Shown piece after piece: positions 24,940 through 32,096 of a stretch of DNA of 64,000 bases. A model generated the notes under the pieces. The model was not told where the DNA came from. It saw only the letters and a list, made by a program, of their open reading frames with translations, and did not search any database. Position 1 is the stretch's first letter. The number at the start of each line of letters is the position of its first letter. This stretch comes from Dendrophyllia cribrosa (Eukaryota > Cnidaria > Anthozoa > Scleractinia > Dendrophylliidae), in NCBI GenBank assembly GCA_024195265.1, contig JAJLRJ010000006.1, positions 22,784,023 through 22,848,022 of the forward strand, read 5' to 3'. Made by a program: the position numbers and the translations under genes.

Positions 24940-25326
24940 AGTAGAAGGGATATCGCGGACTCCAATGCATCCTCGGACCCCGTTAATTTTAACGTAAAAC
25001 ACTTCTGCTTACTTATACACATTAGTAAATTATATGACTCGATTGATCCTTTATGTTAAAACCACCAGAACTCAATAAAAATATTTCAGAAACTCATTTG
25101 TCATTTTCTCCTAAAATTTAACAGCATCTCCAAATGCTAACTTTCTGTCTAAATTTACCAGAGACATATTTTCATTGATTGTAAAAGTGCCATTTCATTT
25201 TCCTGTCAAATCATTACATATTCTTACTATTTGATTTAAGTACATATAAGACATAAAACCTTTGAATTAAGGGGGTCCTTCGGATCCATTGGAGTCCGCG
25301 ATATCCCTTCTACTGTCTCAAAAAAT
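24940..25326. repeat. Polinton left terminal inverted repeat (387 bp)
   Basis: It matches 43,540-43,926 in reverse complement over the full 387 bp, with no difference that I noticed in the parts compared. The first 28 bases (AGTAGAAGGGATATCGCGGA...) recur inverted close to the inner end (25,287-25,314), with weaker similarity for another 20 or so bases. Each terminal repeat is therefore itself bounded by inverted repeats. Confidence 0.95.
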
Positions 25327-25349
25327 CTGGGAGAATATTTCTCCAGCAG

Positions 25350-25565
25350 AAAATCTTTTTCATTTTCACTTCCAGAATCTGGAGCGATTTTTAAAAATTT
25401 TCCCAGAAAAAAAAAGTTTTCAAAAAAAACTGGAGAAAAAGTCAGATTAAAAATGAAAAAGATTTTTCATTTTCACTTCCAGAATCTGGAGCGATTTTTA
25501 AAAATTTTCCCAGAAAAAAAAGTTTTCAAAAAAACTGGAGAAAAAGTCAGATCAAAAATGAAAAA
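25350..25565 (+). repeat. Two tandem 107-bp units inside the left end
   Basis: CATTTTCACTTCCAGAATCT begins at 25,361 and again at 25,468, a period of 107 bp, with near-identical sequence between. The units contain TCTGGAG/CTCCAGA motifs that recur near 37,200 and in the hairpin at 25,573. They separate the left terminal repeat from the first gene and have no counterpart at the right end. Confidence 0.9.
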
Positions 25566-25572
25566 GATTTTC

Positions 25573-25614
25573 TTCTGGAGAAAATATTGGGGGGACCAAA
25601 TATTTTCTCCAGAA
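25573..25614. repeat. Subterminal palindrome, left
   Basis: TTCTGGAGAAAATATT (25,573-25,588) and AATATTTTCTCCAGAA (25,599-25,614) are perfect 16-bp inverted arms around a 10-base G-rich loop (GGGGGGACCA). A palindrome with the complementary loop (TGGTCCCCC) lies next to the right terminal repeat at 43,518-43,546. The pair is thus an inverted subterminal motif of the element, perhaps bound by replication or integration proteins. Confidence 0.8.
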
Positions 25615-25635
25615 AAAGTTTCTCCGGAAAAGAAA

Positions 25636-26205
25636 ATGTCTGATTCCGAAGATGAAGATGAGGAAATAGATGATACTCCTGAAATTATTCATGAAACATA
25701 TACAACAGCATGGTATTCTCATAAAAATCTTAGACTGGAACATTTTAAAGATGTCATCCGTAAAAATCAGGGGAAAAATCAAATTCCACTTAAAGATCTT
25801 GAATTTTATCAAAAAGAAATTCTCTCCCAAATTCCTCTCCACGAAATCACCAGAAAAAAAGTCAGGGAGTTTGTTAAAGCTTTCAAATGGAAAAAAGTTA
25901 ATGGCAATGATCATGAAATTTTCAATCACATAACAAATCACGATGGAAATGATTATGAGCATCTGGAAAAGTTCCTCATTGACGATTTTAAATATTTCTC
26001 ACTGGCATATAATGATCTTCATCCAAACAGAAAAAAGTTTCTTAATTTCAACCAAGTTCTTTTCTCCCTTCTGAAAAAGAATGGTTTCAACCCAAATGAA
26101 GATGATTTCAAGCTTCTTATTCTTCCATCAAGAAGGGCAGAACAAGAAAAAATAATTCAAACCATCTTTAAAAAATTAAATTGGAAAGAAAATGGAAGCC
26201 AGTGA
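25636..26205 (+). CDS. VLTF3-like viral late transcription factor
   Basis: 189 residues from ATG 25,636. An upstream in-frame ATG lies in the tandem repeat and gives a low-complexity extension, so I prefer this start. After an acidic N-terminus (SDSEDEDEE) the helical pattern fits the poxvirus/NCLDV late transcription factor 3 (VLTF3, A2L) family. It has HEITRKKVREFVKAF in the middle, then HPNRKKFLNFNQVLFSLL, which corresponds to the family's R-x-N-F-L-x-Y-x-x-V-L block, and a C-terminus with KKLNW. VLTF3-like proteins switch on late virion genes in large DNA viruses. Here it would be a regulator of the capsid block. It overlaps the next gene by 14 bp. I judged this by pattern only. Confidence 0.6.
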   Translation: MSDSEDEDEEIDDTPEIIHETYTTAWYSHKNLRLEHFKDVIRKNQGKNQIPLKDLEFYQKEILSQIPLHEITRKKVREFVKAFKWKKVNGNDHEIFNHITNHDGNDYEHLEKFLIDDFKYFSLAYNDLHPNRKKFLNFNQVLFSLLKKNGFNPNEDDFKLLILPSRRAEQEKIIQTIFKKLNWKENGSQ

Positions 26206-26464
26206 CCATGAAAATTGTTTCACTTGCTCAGAGGAGGAAGAAAGGAGTGAAAATGAAACCCCAACAACATCTGACGAGGAATTCATTGTCTCTGATTCGG
26301 AGATGGAGGAAGCAGAGCAAAATGAAGAAATGGAAGATACAGTAGAACTCCTCTTTGAATCATTTGTCAACCTCCAAGAGGAACATAAGATTCTCAAAAA
26401 TGATCTCCAAAAACAAAGTTATCTCCTCAGGGAAATCCACCGGGGATTGAAAGAAAAAAAGTGA
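26192..26464 (+). CDS. Small acidic coiled-coil protein
   Basis: 90 residues. The first two thirds are strongly acidic (SEEEERSENE, SDEEF, SDSEMEEAEQNEEMED). The last third is a predicted coiled coil (NLQEEHKILKNDLQKQSYLL) ending in lysines. It starts inside the end of the VLTF3-like gene (14-bp overlap, different frame). No family recognised. The composition suggests an oligomeric transcription or chaperone-type partner of the preceding protein, but that is guesswork. Confidence 0.6.
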   Translation: MEASDHENCFTCSEEEERSENETPTTSDEEFIVSDSEMEEAEQNEEMEDTVELLFESFVNLQEEHKILKNDLQKQSYLLREIHRGLKEKK

Positions 26465-26528
26465 AGGCGCAGCCCGCGTGAAGCGGTGTTTTGAAATGAA
26501 TATGAATGTTTAACATTCATATTCTGTC

Positions 26529-27488
26529 TCAGAGATTTTCCACATCACTCAGTGGAACCCAGGAATTGAATTTATCGGGATATCCTTTCCATTTAACCAA
26601 GGCTTTCTTTTTCTTCTGGTCGCGGCGAATAACCTTTTCAATGCGAAACACGTTTTGGTTTGTCCTTTGGAGTTCCGCCTCGTAAAATGATCCAGTTATT
26701 TTTTCTCCCAACAGATCGACTAACCTATACGTTACAGGATTTGTGTTCAAAACCTCATCGACGACAAATATCTCCTCTGTCCAGTTCGGGGTGAAACCTT
26801 TGTCGAATATCTTTCGTTTGTATTTTGAAATTCGGACTTTGTCGTTGACTTTGAATTTTGCTGGGTTGTGTTTAGCATAAATCATGTCTCCGAAAAGATT
26901 AGCAAAAACCTTTGTTTCATTTTTCTGTTTGCTCGCCTCTGCAGGTGACATCTTAATGCTTGAATGATAAGTGTTATTATATTGATCCACTAACCTGTCC
27001 AGTTTGTCAAAGAAAATTGTATTATTGTTAGCAGAAAACATCCGGAAGAGTTTCTCCTTCATAGTCTTGTTCCAGCGTTCAACCACAGATGACTTTTCTT
27101 CATTCTCTGTGGTATACAATTTTATCCCATTCAAGTCAAGGAGATCCTTCATAGTTCCATTGAAAAATTCACTTCCTTTGTCTGTCCAAAGCATCTTCGG
27201 TTTTCGTGCTTTCGCAAATATGGATCGGAAAGCATCGGCAACTGTTTGTCCTCGCTTGTCTTTCAGGGGGTGAATGAAACCGAACTTTGAGAAAACATCG
27301 ATCACCATCAGGAGGTATCTTATTCCCTTGTTCCACTTTGAAAATTTCCCCATCTCAACCAGATCAGCCGCCCAGATGTTGTCAACGCCATATGAAATGA
27401 CTCTTCTCTTTGGAAATCTTCTCCTTATCGGCTGGTGAAGTTCATTTGCCAGATTTTGAGTCCAGCCTTCACCCAAAATCTTTTCCCG
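26529..27488 (-). CDS. INT: Polinton integrase (rve family) with C-terminal chromodomain, -1 frame
   Basis: Retroviral-type integrase core with the full catalytic triad: Asp in WAADLVEM, Asp in WTDKGSEF 61 residues later and Glu in SSVVERWNK 34 residues after that (D,D34E). Next comes an SH3-like region (NDKVRISKYKRKIF) and a chromodomain tail (ALVKWKGYPDKFNSWVPLSDV). It cuts and joins the element's AG/CT ends to host DNA. No ATG precedes the first catalytic Asp. The frame overlaps the PLA2 frame and is entered at the AAAAAAC heptamer (27,494-27,488), so I expect synthesis by -1 frameshifting as an extension of PLA2. The usual N-terminal HHCC zinc domain is not obvious in this frame. The chromodomain may steer integration to marked chromatin. 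Confidence 0.92.
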   Translation of the reverse strand, partial: REKILGEGWTQNLANELHQPIRRRFPKRRVISYGVDNIWAADLVEMGKFSKWNKGIRYLLMVIDVFSKFGFIHPLKDKRGQTVADAFRSIFAKARKPKMLWTDKGSEFFNGTMKDLLDLNGIKLYTTENEEKSSVVERWNKTMKEKLFRMFSANNNTIFFDKLDRLVDQYNNTYHSSIKMSPAEASKQKNETKVFANLFGDMIYAKHNPAKFKVNDKVRISKYKRKIFDKGFTPNWTEEIFVVDEVLNTNPVTYRLVDLLGEKITGSFYEAELQRTNQNVFRIEKVIRRDQKKKKALVKWKGYPDKFNSWVPLSDVENL

Positions 27489-28096
27489 TTTTTTGGGAGA
27501 CCGAGACCCAGTTTTTGTTTTGCATCAATGGTGTTTCTTGCAAAAGCATGTCCCCACTGTCTTTCTGCCCAGGGAATAGCATCCAATGCGGCAACCATCT
27601 TTCTGTCTGCTTTGTTTTTACATTTGCGTGGATCTGCTTGTTTTGCGCAGATTGAATAATCTACATCATGTTGCATAGAAACTGCATCTGTTTTTCCTGT
27701 TGGTTGCTGATAAATTTCAAGAATCTTTCCAGTATCGTCAAATCTGACTTGTTTTTCCAATGGGTTGAAAGGACCTGTGAAGTTATGTCCGGGAAGAGTG
27801 AATCCTCCTTTTGGTCTGGGAAGTTTTCCAATCAAAGCATGAGCATCGATCCCACGGCCGGATAAGGGATCTAATTTCTTTGAAATGTCACTTGTAAATG
27901 CGTCCAATGCTTGATCAAGATATTTATTCACCGCACCTTTAATTTTTTGTTTGGCAAAATCTGATTTAACCGCTTTGGATAATCCAATACGGCCAAGATT
28001 AGTCAATCCTTTCACGCCGCTTTTTAAGGCAATTTCACCGAGTGAATGACTGTCGGCTATATCGAAAAAGCCCCCACCTTGTGAGGGCAGACTCAG
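27425..28096 (-). CDS. Phospholipase A2 domain protein (capsid-type), -1 frame
   Basis: 224 codons from the frameshift point. The N-terminal part is glycine-rich then amphipathic (SQGGGFFDIADSHSLGEI). The PLA2 core has the calcium loop LPGHNFTGPFNPL, the catalytic His-Asp in MQHDVDYS and a following KCKNKADRKM helix, the arrangement of parvovirus VP1-type PLA2 domains, also known in adintoviruses. Role: opening the endosomal membrane during entry, from within the particle. The frame has no ATG upstream of the core. Back to its preceding in-frame stop it overlaps the zinc-ribbon ORF, one base behind. The GGGAAAC heptamer at 28,102-28,096 joins the two. Its 3' end overlaps the integrase frame by 64 nt. 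Confidence 0.85.
   Translation of the reverse strand: MSLPSQGGGFFDIADSHSLGEIALKSGVKGLTNLGRIGLSKAVKSDFAKQKIKGAVNKYLDQALDAFTSDISKKLDPLSGRGIDAHALIGKLPRPKGGFTLPGHNFTGPFNPLEKQVRFDDTGKILEIYQQPTGKTDAVSMQHDVDYSICAKQADPRKCKNKADRKMVAALDAIPWAERQWGHAFARNTIDAKQKLGLGLPKNGKRFWVKAGLKIWQMNFTSR
27434..27494 (-). promoter_or_regulatory. Candidate -1 ribosomal frameshift site, PLA2 to integrase
   Basis: In the PLA2 frame the codons CCA-AAA-AAC spell A AAA AAC (27,494-27,488), one of the strongest eukaryotic -1 slippery heptamers. Slipping there puts ribosomes exactly in the integrase frame, 61 bases before the PLA2 stop. Downstream, GGTGAAG (27,473-27,467) can pair with CTTCACC (27,440-27,434). An alternative stem pairs GGCTGG (27,467-27,462) with CCAGCC (27,435-27,430). 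The spacer to the first stem is 14 nt, longer than usual, so the stimulator is less certain than the heptamer. Confidence 0.7.
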
Positions 28097-28102
28097 TTTC
28101 CC
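28070..28102 (-). promoter_or_regulatory. Candidate -1 ribosomal frameshift site, zinc ribbon to PLA2
   Basis: The last two sense codons of the zinc-ribbon ORF, GGA and AAC, form G GGA AAC (28,102-28,096) directly before its TGA. After a 7-nt spacer (TGAGTCT) comes an 8-bp GC-rich stem, GCCCTCAC (28,088-28,081) with GTGGGGGC (28,077-28,070), one G-U pair and a 3-nt loop. Heptamer, spacer and stem match the textbook arrangement. The -1 reading then continues open for 224 codons through PLA2. Confidence 0.85.
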
Positions 28103-28251
28103 GAGTTCCCTTGTTTCACGAATCTAGTTTTTTTAATTCCGCATGAAGCGCAATGACAAAACCACATCTTTCTCCCATTTTTTGCAGTCATATATCCGGA
28201 TGGCTCAACGCAACCAGTGACTTTTTTTTCTTTGACGCAATATGATTCCAT
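28093..28251 (-). CDS. Small zinc-ribbon protein (DUF5679-like)
   Basis: 52 residues starting MESYCVKEKKVTGCVEPSGY, with a C-terminal FCHCASCGIKKTRFV. Cysteines in C...C and C-x-C-x2-C spacing and the YMTAKNGRKM middle are reminiscent of the tiny DUF5679 zinc ribbons of DNA viruses. The ATG is in a TTAAAAATG context. The frame stops at TGA immediately after the GGGAAAC heptamer. The same ribosomes could therefore make this protein alone or, after slipping, the zinc-ribbon/PLA2 fusion. Function unknown; nucleic-acid or capsid binding is plausible. Confidence 0.7.
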   Translation of the reverse strand: MESYCVKEKKVTGCVEPSGYMTAKNGRKMWFCHCASCGIKKTRFVKQGNSGN

Positions 28252-28253
28252 TT

Positions 28254-28694
28254 TTAATTGAAATAATCTTTTATGAATTTCTCATTTTGCATTGTGTCAG
28301 TTAAACTGAAAGGTTGGAGAATATCATAGAAATCTTTCCCCTGCGACCATTGATGCAGGAAGAAGAGGCAATAATACCCGCAAAGAACACTGTTGATGTT
28401 TTGATACTGACTGCTGTTCCAAATTACAGGTTTGGAACTTTTAAATTCGAGAGGATAGCCCATGCCGAAACTATCAAAATACCACAAGAACTTTTTATCA
28501 TGCGATGGGACGCAACAAACCCAATGAGTTCCTGCATTTTTAAGCGAATCAAGATTGATGATGCATGGGCTGTGTTTTTTGGGCATAGCTTCATCTCTTG
28601 CAAATATTCCTTTGAAATTGGGAATCCCCAGATATTCAATCCAATTCAACAGATCAATATTTGACAGCGGTTTAATTACAAATTTGGGTCTCAT
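28254..28694 (-). CDS. PRO: Adenain-type cysteine protease (maturation protease)
   Basis: 146 residues from ATG 28,694. Catalytic residues of the adenovirus-protease (C5) family are visible: His in NAGTHWVCC (about 57), Asp in WYFDSFG (74), a Gln in SSQYQN (about 97-99) and Cys in SVLCGYYCLFFL (105). It cleaves virion precursor proteins during particle maturation. The start codon overlaps the stop of the upstream core-protein gene as ATGA, which suggests termination-reinitiation. Longer open sequence upstream in this frame lies inside the core-protein gene and looks like a shadow. Confidence 0.88.
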   Translation of the reverse strand: MRPKFVIKPLSNIDLLNWIEYLGIPNFKGIFARDEAMPKKHSPCIINLDSLKNAGTHWVCCVPSHDKKFLWYFDSFGMGYPLEFKSSKPVIWNSSQYQNINSVLCGYYCLFFLHQWSQGKDFYDILQPFSLTDTMQNEKFIKDYFN

Positions 28695-29566
28695 AGAAGT
28701 GCTCTGAGAATTGGAATGCTGTTGAATGGACTTTTCGATCCTAACAGAAGTCCTTTGCCCTTTTTTGATTTTTTTTTTCCCATTCCAACAGAGTTTCCCC
28801 AACTTCCAATGAATGGAGGAGGTCTTGCCCAAGGAGTTCCCAGTCTGGGGGCACCTTTTCCAGAGGTCGCTCCGCTCCCTTTTGGTCGTCCAACTCTGGG
28901 GGCACCTTTTCCAGAGGTCGCTCCGCTCCCTTTTGGTCGTCCAACTCTGGGGGCACCTTTTCCAAACAGGTTTTTCACCATATCAAGCGCAAGTGGAATT
29001 CCAATGGATGCCAGCATTGTTCCCAACAATCCACCAGATTGTGTTTTGGTTGGTTTCACAACAACCTGTCCTCCTGATTGCAGGGCAGTTAAAATATCCT
29101 GTTTCTGTTTATTTGTCAACAAATGTTTATTGTCAATCAGTTTCTGAATTTTATTTTGGGGGATGAGAAATCCACCCACTTGGCCAGCTCCTTTTCCGCT
29201 GATTGATTTCACAACTTGACTCGCTCCTTCACTCGCCAAACCAGCCAATGCTGACATCCCAAGTGTTTTACCCAGGGTGGGTAACAGGGAACGAGCAAGA
29301 GGAATAATAGCAGAAAACAGACTTCCACCTTGTTTCATCACTTTTCTGATTTGCGTTTTCGATATCTTAATCTCAACTCCATTTCCCAGAGATTTTGCTT
29401 TTGTGATTCTTTTTATTTGATTGGCTGTCAGCATCAGTTCATCACTTCCACTTGTTTGATTGTTTTTCAATCTCAGGGTGATAGGCATGTTTGTTCTGAA
29501 TGCTCTTCCAAGCTTTTGTTTTTGCCCTTCAGACAAATTTACTTTATATGGGTGATATGTTGTCAT
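28691..29566 (-). CDS. Core/membrane-active virion protein with AT-hook-like repeats
   Basis: 291 residues from ATG 29,566 (TTAAAAATG context; an ATG 15 bp upstream is also possible). The N-terminal third is basic (LSEGQKQKLGRAFRT, ITKAKSLGNGVEIKISKTQI). A di-glycine follows, then a hydrophobic amphipathic stretch (QGGSLFSAIIPLARSLLPTL) and a second hydrophobic stretch (GGLLGTMLASIGIPLALDMV). A 17-residue repeat (GAPRVGRPKGSGATSGK type, about 2.5 copies, 51-bp DNA period at 28,843-28,970) gives GRPKGSG units like AT-hooks. A lysine-rich tail (GKKKSKKGKG) ends it. It resembles the pX/core-type proteins of adintoviruses: DNA condensation plus membrane activity. The stop overlaps the protease ATG. 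Confidence 0.65.
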   Translation of the reverse strand: MTTYHPYKVNLSEGQKQKLGRAFRTNMPITLRLKNNQTSGSDELMLTANQIKRITKAKSLGNGVEIKISKTQIRKVMKQGGSLFSAIIPLARSLLPTLGKTLGMSALAGLASEGASQVVKSISGKGAGQVGGFLIPQNKIQKLIDNKHLLTNKQKQDILTALQSGGQVVVKPTKTQSGGLLGTMLASIGIPLALDMVKNLFGKGAPRVGRPKGSGATSGKGAPRVGRPKGSGATSGKGAPRLGTPWARPPPFIGSWGNSVGMGKKKSKKGKGLLLGSKSPFNSIPILRALL

Positions 29567-29589
29567 TTTTAATGATAACATATGTTTTT

Positions 29590-30876
29590 CTAAGCTATAA
29601 CTAATTCATTTCCAACTTTATCAATCTTAGCTGTTTCCTCATAAAGAACGACTGCATGCACATTGAAGGCTGCAGCTGCATTGGCATTTAGCGTATATCG
29701 AAATATCAACTGCTTGGGATCTCGTGTTGGTTTTTCAGCTTGGTAAGACAAGTCGAAATAAATGAGGCTGAAGAGAGATTGAAAGTTAGCCAAATTCAAC
29801 TGAGTACCAGTGTTGAAGTCATTTTTCCTCATTGCATAAGCCATGACATCATTGAAGATTCTGACTTTCGATTCTGTGTCATAGTCAGTTTCAGGATAAA
29901 ACACTCCATTTCCATACTCCAATCTGCAAGTTGACAGGGATGAGTTTGCATTTGCTGCATTCAGCTTGAAAGTGTCAAAGAGATATGGGTTATCTTCTGC
30001 AGGGTCATCATTGGGTGGAGCTGCTCTTTTCAGCCAGACAAAAATATGTCTTACATTATCAATGCTCGCTGAAATCTGGAAGAATCCTGATGATTGTGTA
30101 GGAGGTGATTGATCATATATCTCCCTCAGATATTTCCATTGTGATTCTTTCAGGAATGAACTGATAAATTTGTCATAAAGAGAATCTTTTGGTGTCAATC
30201 TCGGCACCCAAAGCAAAAATCGATTCACCACAACTCTTCCAGGATCTGTACCATTTGCCATATGAATCAATTCATCATCCTGTTGAAGATTAATTTCGAA
30301 TTGCAGCTGCATTGGGACCAACATCCTGTCTTCCAGTTCTTCGAAAAAGGAGAAACGATTCAGGGGGATAATTGCATTAACATCTTTAGCACCTCCAGTT
30401 CCATTGTCTCGAACTGCTTGAGTTTGTATTCTTCTCGCTTCAAATCCTGTGTTATTCGCAGCTGTTGTCGCATTTACATCCAAATACCAGAAACTGTTTT
30501 TTGCGACTGATCTGCTGAAGTCATCTGAGTATTCCAACAGATTTTTAACAAAAGTAACTTTATGTAGATTGTCAGGTTCGTAAACAATCTTCCCTGCAGA
30601 TCTGATTGTCATGTGTTTTATCAGGGAATGTGAGCCATTTATGACTGTTATCCTATCAGCAGCAGCATATCCAGCACCGTCTGCTATTTTCTGGAGTTGA
30701 AATTGCACTTCAAAATAAGCGTTATGCCAGTCATAAAACGCTGATCTGTCGTTGATGGTGAATTTATAACCATTTTTTGCTTGATGTTGCCCATTTGCTG
30801 GGGCTCTGATAACATCATCCAACTGGAATCTTACTAATTCATTTCTTTGGAGATATTCATTCGATCGAAAAGCCAT
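29590..30876 (-). CDS. MCP: Major capsid protein (double jelly-roll type)
   Basis: 428 residues from ATG 30,876. The first strand region (MAFRSNEYLQRNELVRFQLD), the turn FYDWHNAYFEVQFQLQKI, INGSHSLIKHMTIRSAGK and the second barrel region RFSFFEELEDRMLVPMQLQF give the alternating strand pattern and gene position of Polinton/adintovirus hexon-like capsid proteins. It would form the pseudo-hexameric capsomers of an icosahedral shell. It lies directly between the penton and core genes, all on the minus strand. No frame break seen. I infer the family from pattern and context. Confidence 0.8.
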   Translation of the reverse strand: MAFRSNEYLQRNELVRFQLDDVIRAPANGQHQAKNGYKFTINDRSAFYDWHNAYFEVQFQLQKIADGAGYAAADRITVINGSHSLIKHMTIRSAGKIVYEPDNLHKVTFVKNLLEYSDDFSRSVAKNSFWYLDVNATTAANNTGFEARRIQTQAVRDNGTGGAKDVNAIIPLNRFSFFEELEDRMLVPMQLQFEINLQQDDELIHMANGTDPGRVVVNRFLLWVPRLTPKDSLYDKFISSFLKESQWKYLREIYDQSPPTQSSGFFQISASIDNVRHIFVWLKRAAPPNDDPAEDNPYLFDTFKLNAANANSSLSTCRLEYGNGVFYPETDYDTESKVRIFNDVMAYAMRKNDFNTGTQLNLANFQSLFSLIYFDLSYQAEKPTRDPKQLIFRYTLNANAAAAFNVHAVVLYEETAKIDKVGNELVIA

Positions 30877-30890
30877 TTTGATAGATTATT

Positions 30891-32096
30891 TTAAATTCCT
30901 TGGCCACTGATCAGTCTATTCAGGATGTCAGTTGCACTTTCTCTCTGTGGTTGTTTCACAGGGAGTGAAGCAGAGAGTGAAGCAGAGAGTGAAGCAGGGA
31001 GTGAAGCAGGGAGTGATTGTGGTTTTCGTCCTCGTTTCGCAGGACTCGCAGATGGTTTTCCAATCTTCATGTTTCTCAGTTTTTTCATGATCAAATCACC
31101 TGATTTTTCAGCTGCTGCTTTGCCAAGTTTTTCTCCAGCGTGAGAAATTCCTGCATCCAAAGCTTTTTTCGCAAATGGTTTCGCAACTTTCTTGAGAATT
31201 CCTTTCATGGCTGGTCCTGCCATCTTTTTCAGTGGCTTGAAGATGGAATCAAAAATGATGCCTGTTCCTTTATGCTTATAAACAAACTTCCCCAGTTTGG
31301 GGTGATAAACTCGAGAAAATTCATATGCTTTCATTTTATAGTCTTTTTTTTTTAATATCAACGAGAATGCTGTGTCTGCCCCATTCAAGTTGACAATTCT
31401 TCTTTTCCCGTCTGTGATATAGATTCGAATTGAGCTGATCGTGTTTTTATTCACAGGGCAGAATGCTATTTTTATGGGTTCACGCTCAAAACTATATGAT
31501 GACTGCAGAACAGATGTGGAAAAGGAATAGATGATGTCAGTCTCTTCCCCATCCACAAGTGAATTATTTGTCAGATCACAATGAATGTTCAACATATCAG
31601 TATCTTGACTGAGGTTTGGAACTCTGGGACCAAGATTAACTTTCTCTTTCAGAATCTTTTTATCAAACCCTACAAGCTCCCCGAAATTCGATTGGGTGAA
31701 ATCCAGTTGATAATTTTCAGCCAATGTTATTGTCACTCTGAAAGTTTCATTGCTGAAAGCCAGATTGATTGGAAAAACATCTTTTTTTCCAGATTCTTTC
31801 ACCACTGTTGCTCCCCGAATGAAATCATTCATCCCAGAATACCCCCAAACTCCAGCAGGAAACGCAATATCGGAAAATGTTTTTCCACCATCAGAGGAAA
31901 ACCTGATCAGTTGATTTCCATATTGTGGATTGATGTTATACCACGTAAAACTCATATTGATGATTCGTTTCAGCCCAACAACATATTGTTCATTCTGATC
32001 AAGAATAATTGGCTGATTGAATTTTGTTGTGAAATCTGCAGGTTTGTTTTGTCTGTTCTTAACAGCGTAAGATGACAGGACGATTTCTCTTTCCAT
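30891..32096 (-). CDS. mCP: Minor capsid (penton-type) protein with pVI-like C-terminus
   Basis: 401 residues. The N-terminal 250 or so are beta-rich (FTTKFNQPIILDQNEQYVVG, FSDIAFPAGVWGYSGMNDFI) and end with IRIYITDGKRRIVNL, as in the single jelly-roll penton proteins of Polintons. The C-terminal third differs: basic amphipathic helices (KPLKKMAGPAMKGILKKVAK), then a 12-bp DNA repeat giving SLPA/SLSA units (30,960-31,020). This may be a fused membrane-active or DNA-binding tail. Penton proteins occupy the fivefold vertices and usually anchor fibres; a fibre-like gene lies nearby at 33,823. The start overlaps the end of the PPxY gene by 127 bp in another frame. Confidence 0.75.
   Translation of the reverse strand: MEREIVLSSYAVKNRQNKPADFTTKFNQPIILDQNEQYVVGLKRIINMSFTWYNINPQYGNQLIRFSSDGGKTFSDIAFPAGVWGYSGMNDFIRGATVVKESGKKDVFPINLAFSNETFRVTITLAENYQLDFTQSNFGELVGFDKKILKEKVNLGPRVPNLSQDTDMLNIHCDLTNNSLVDGEETDIIYSFSTSVLQSSYSFEREPIKIAFCPVNKNTISSIRIYITDGKRRIVNLNGADTAFSLILKKKDYKMKAYEFSRVYHPKLGKFVYKHKGTGIIFDSIFKPLKKMAGPAMKGILKKVAKPFAKKALDAGISHAGEKLGKAAAEKSGDLIMKKLRNMKIGKPSASPAKRGRKPQSLPASLPASLSASLSASLPVKQPQRESATDILNRLISGQGI

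Noticed and set aside
24721..25059. 112-codon plus-strand open frame at the Polinton's left edge
   Set aside because: Antisense to the SWIM/YqaJ gene and crossing the Polinton terminal repeat.
27434..27473. Classical H-type pseudoknot downstream of AAAAAAC
   Set aside because: The two possible stems share bases and would leave zero-length connecting loops, so they are alternatives, not a pseudoknot.
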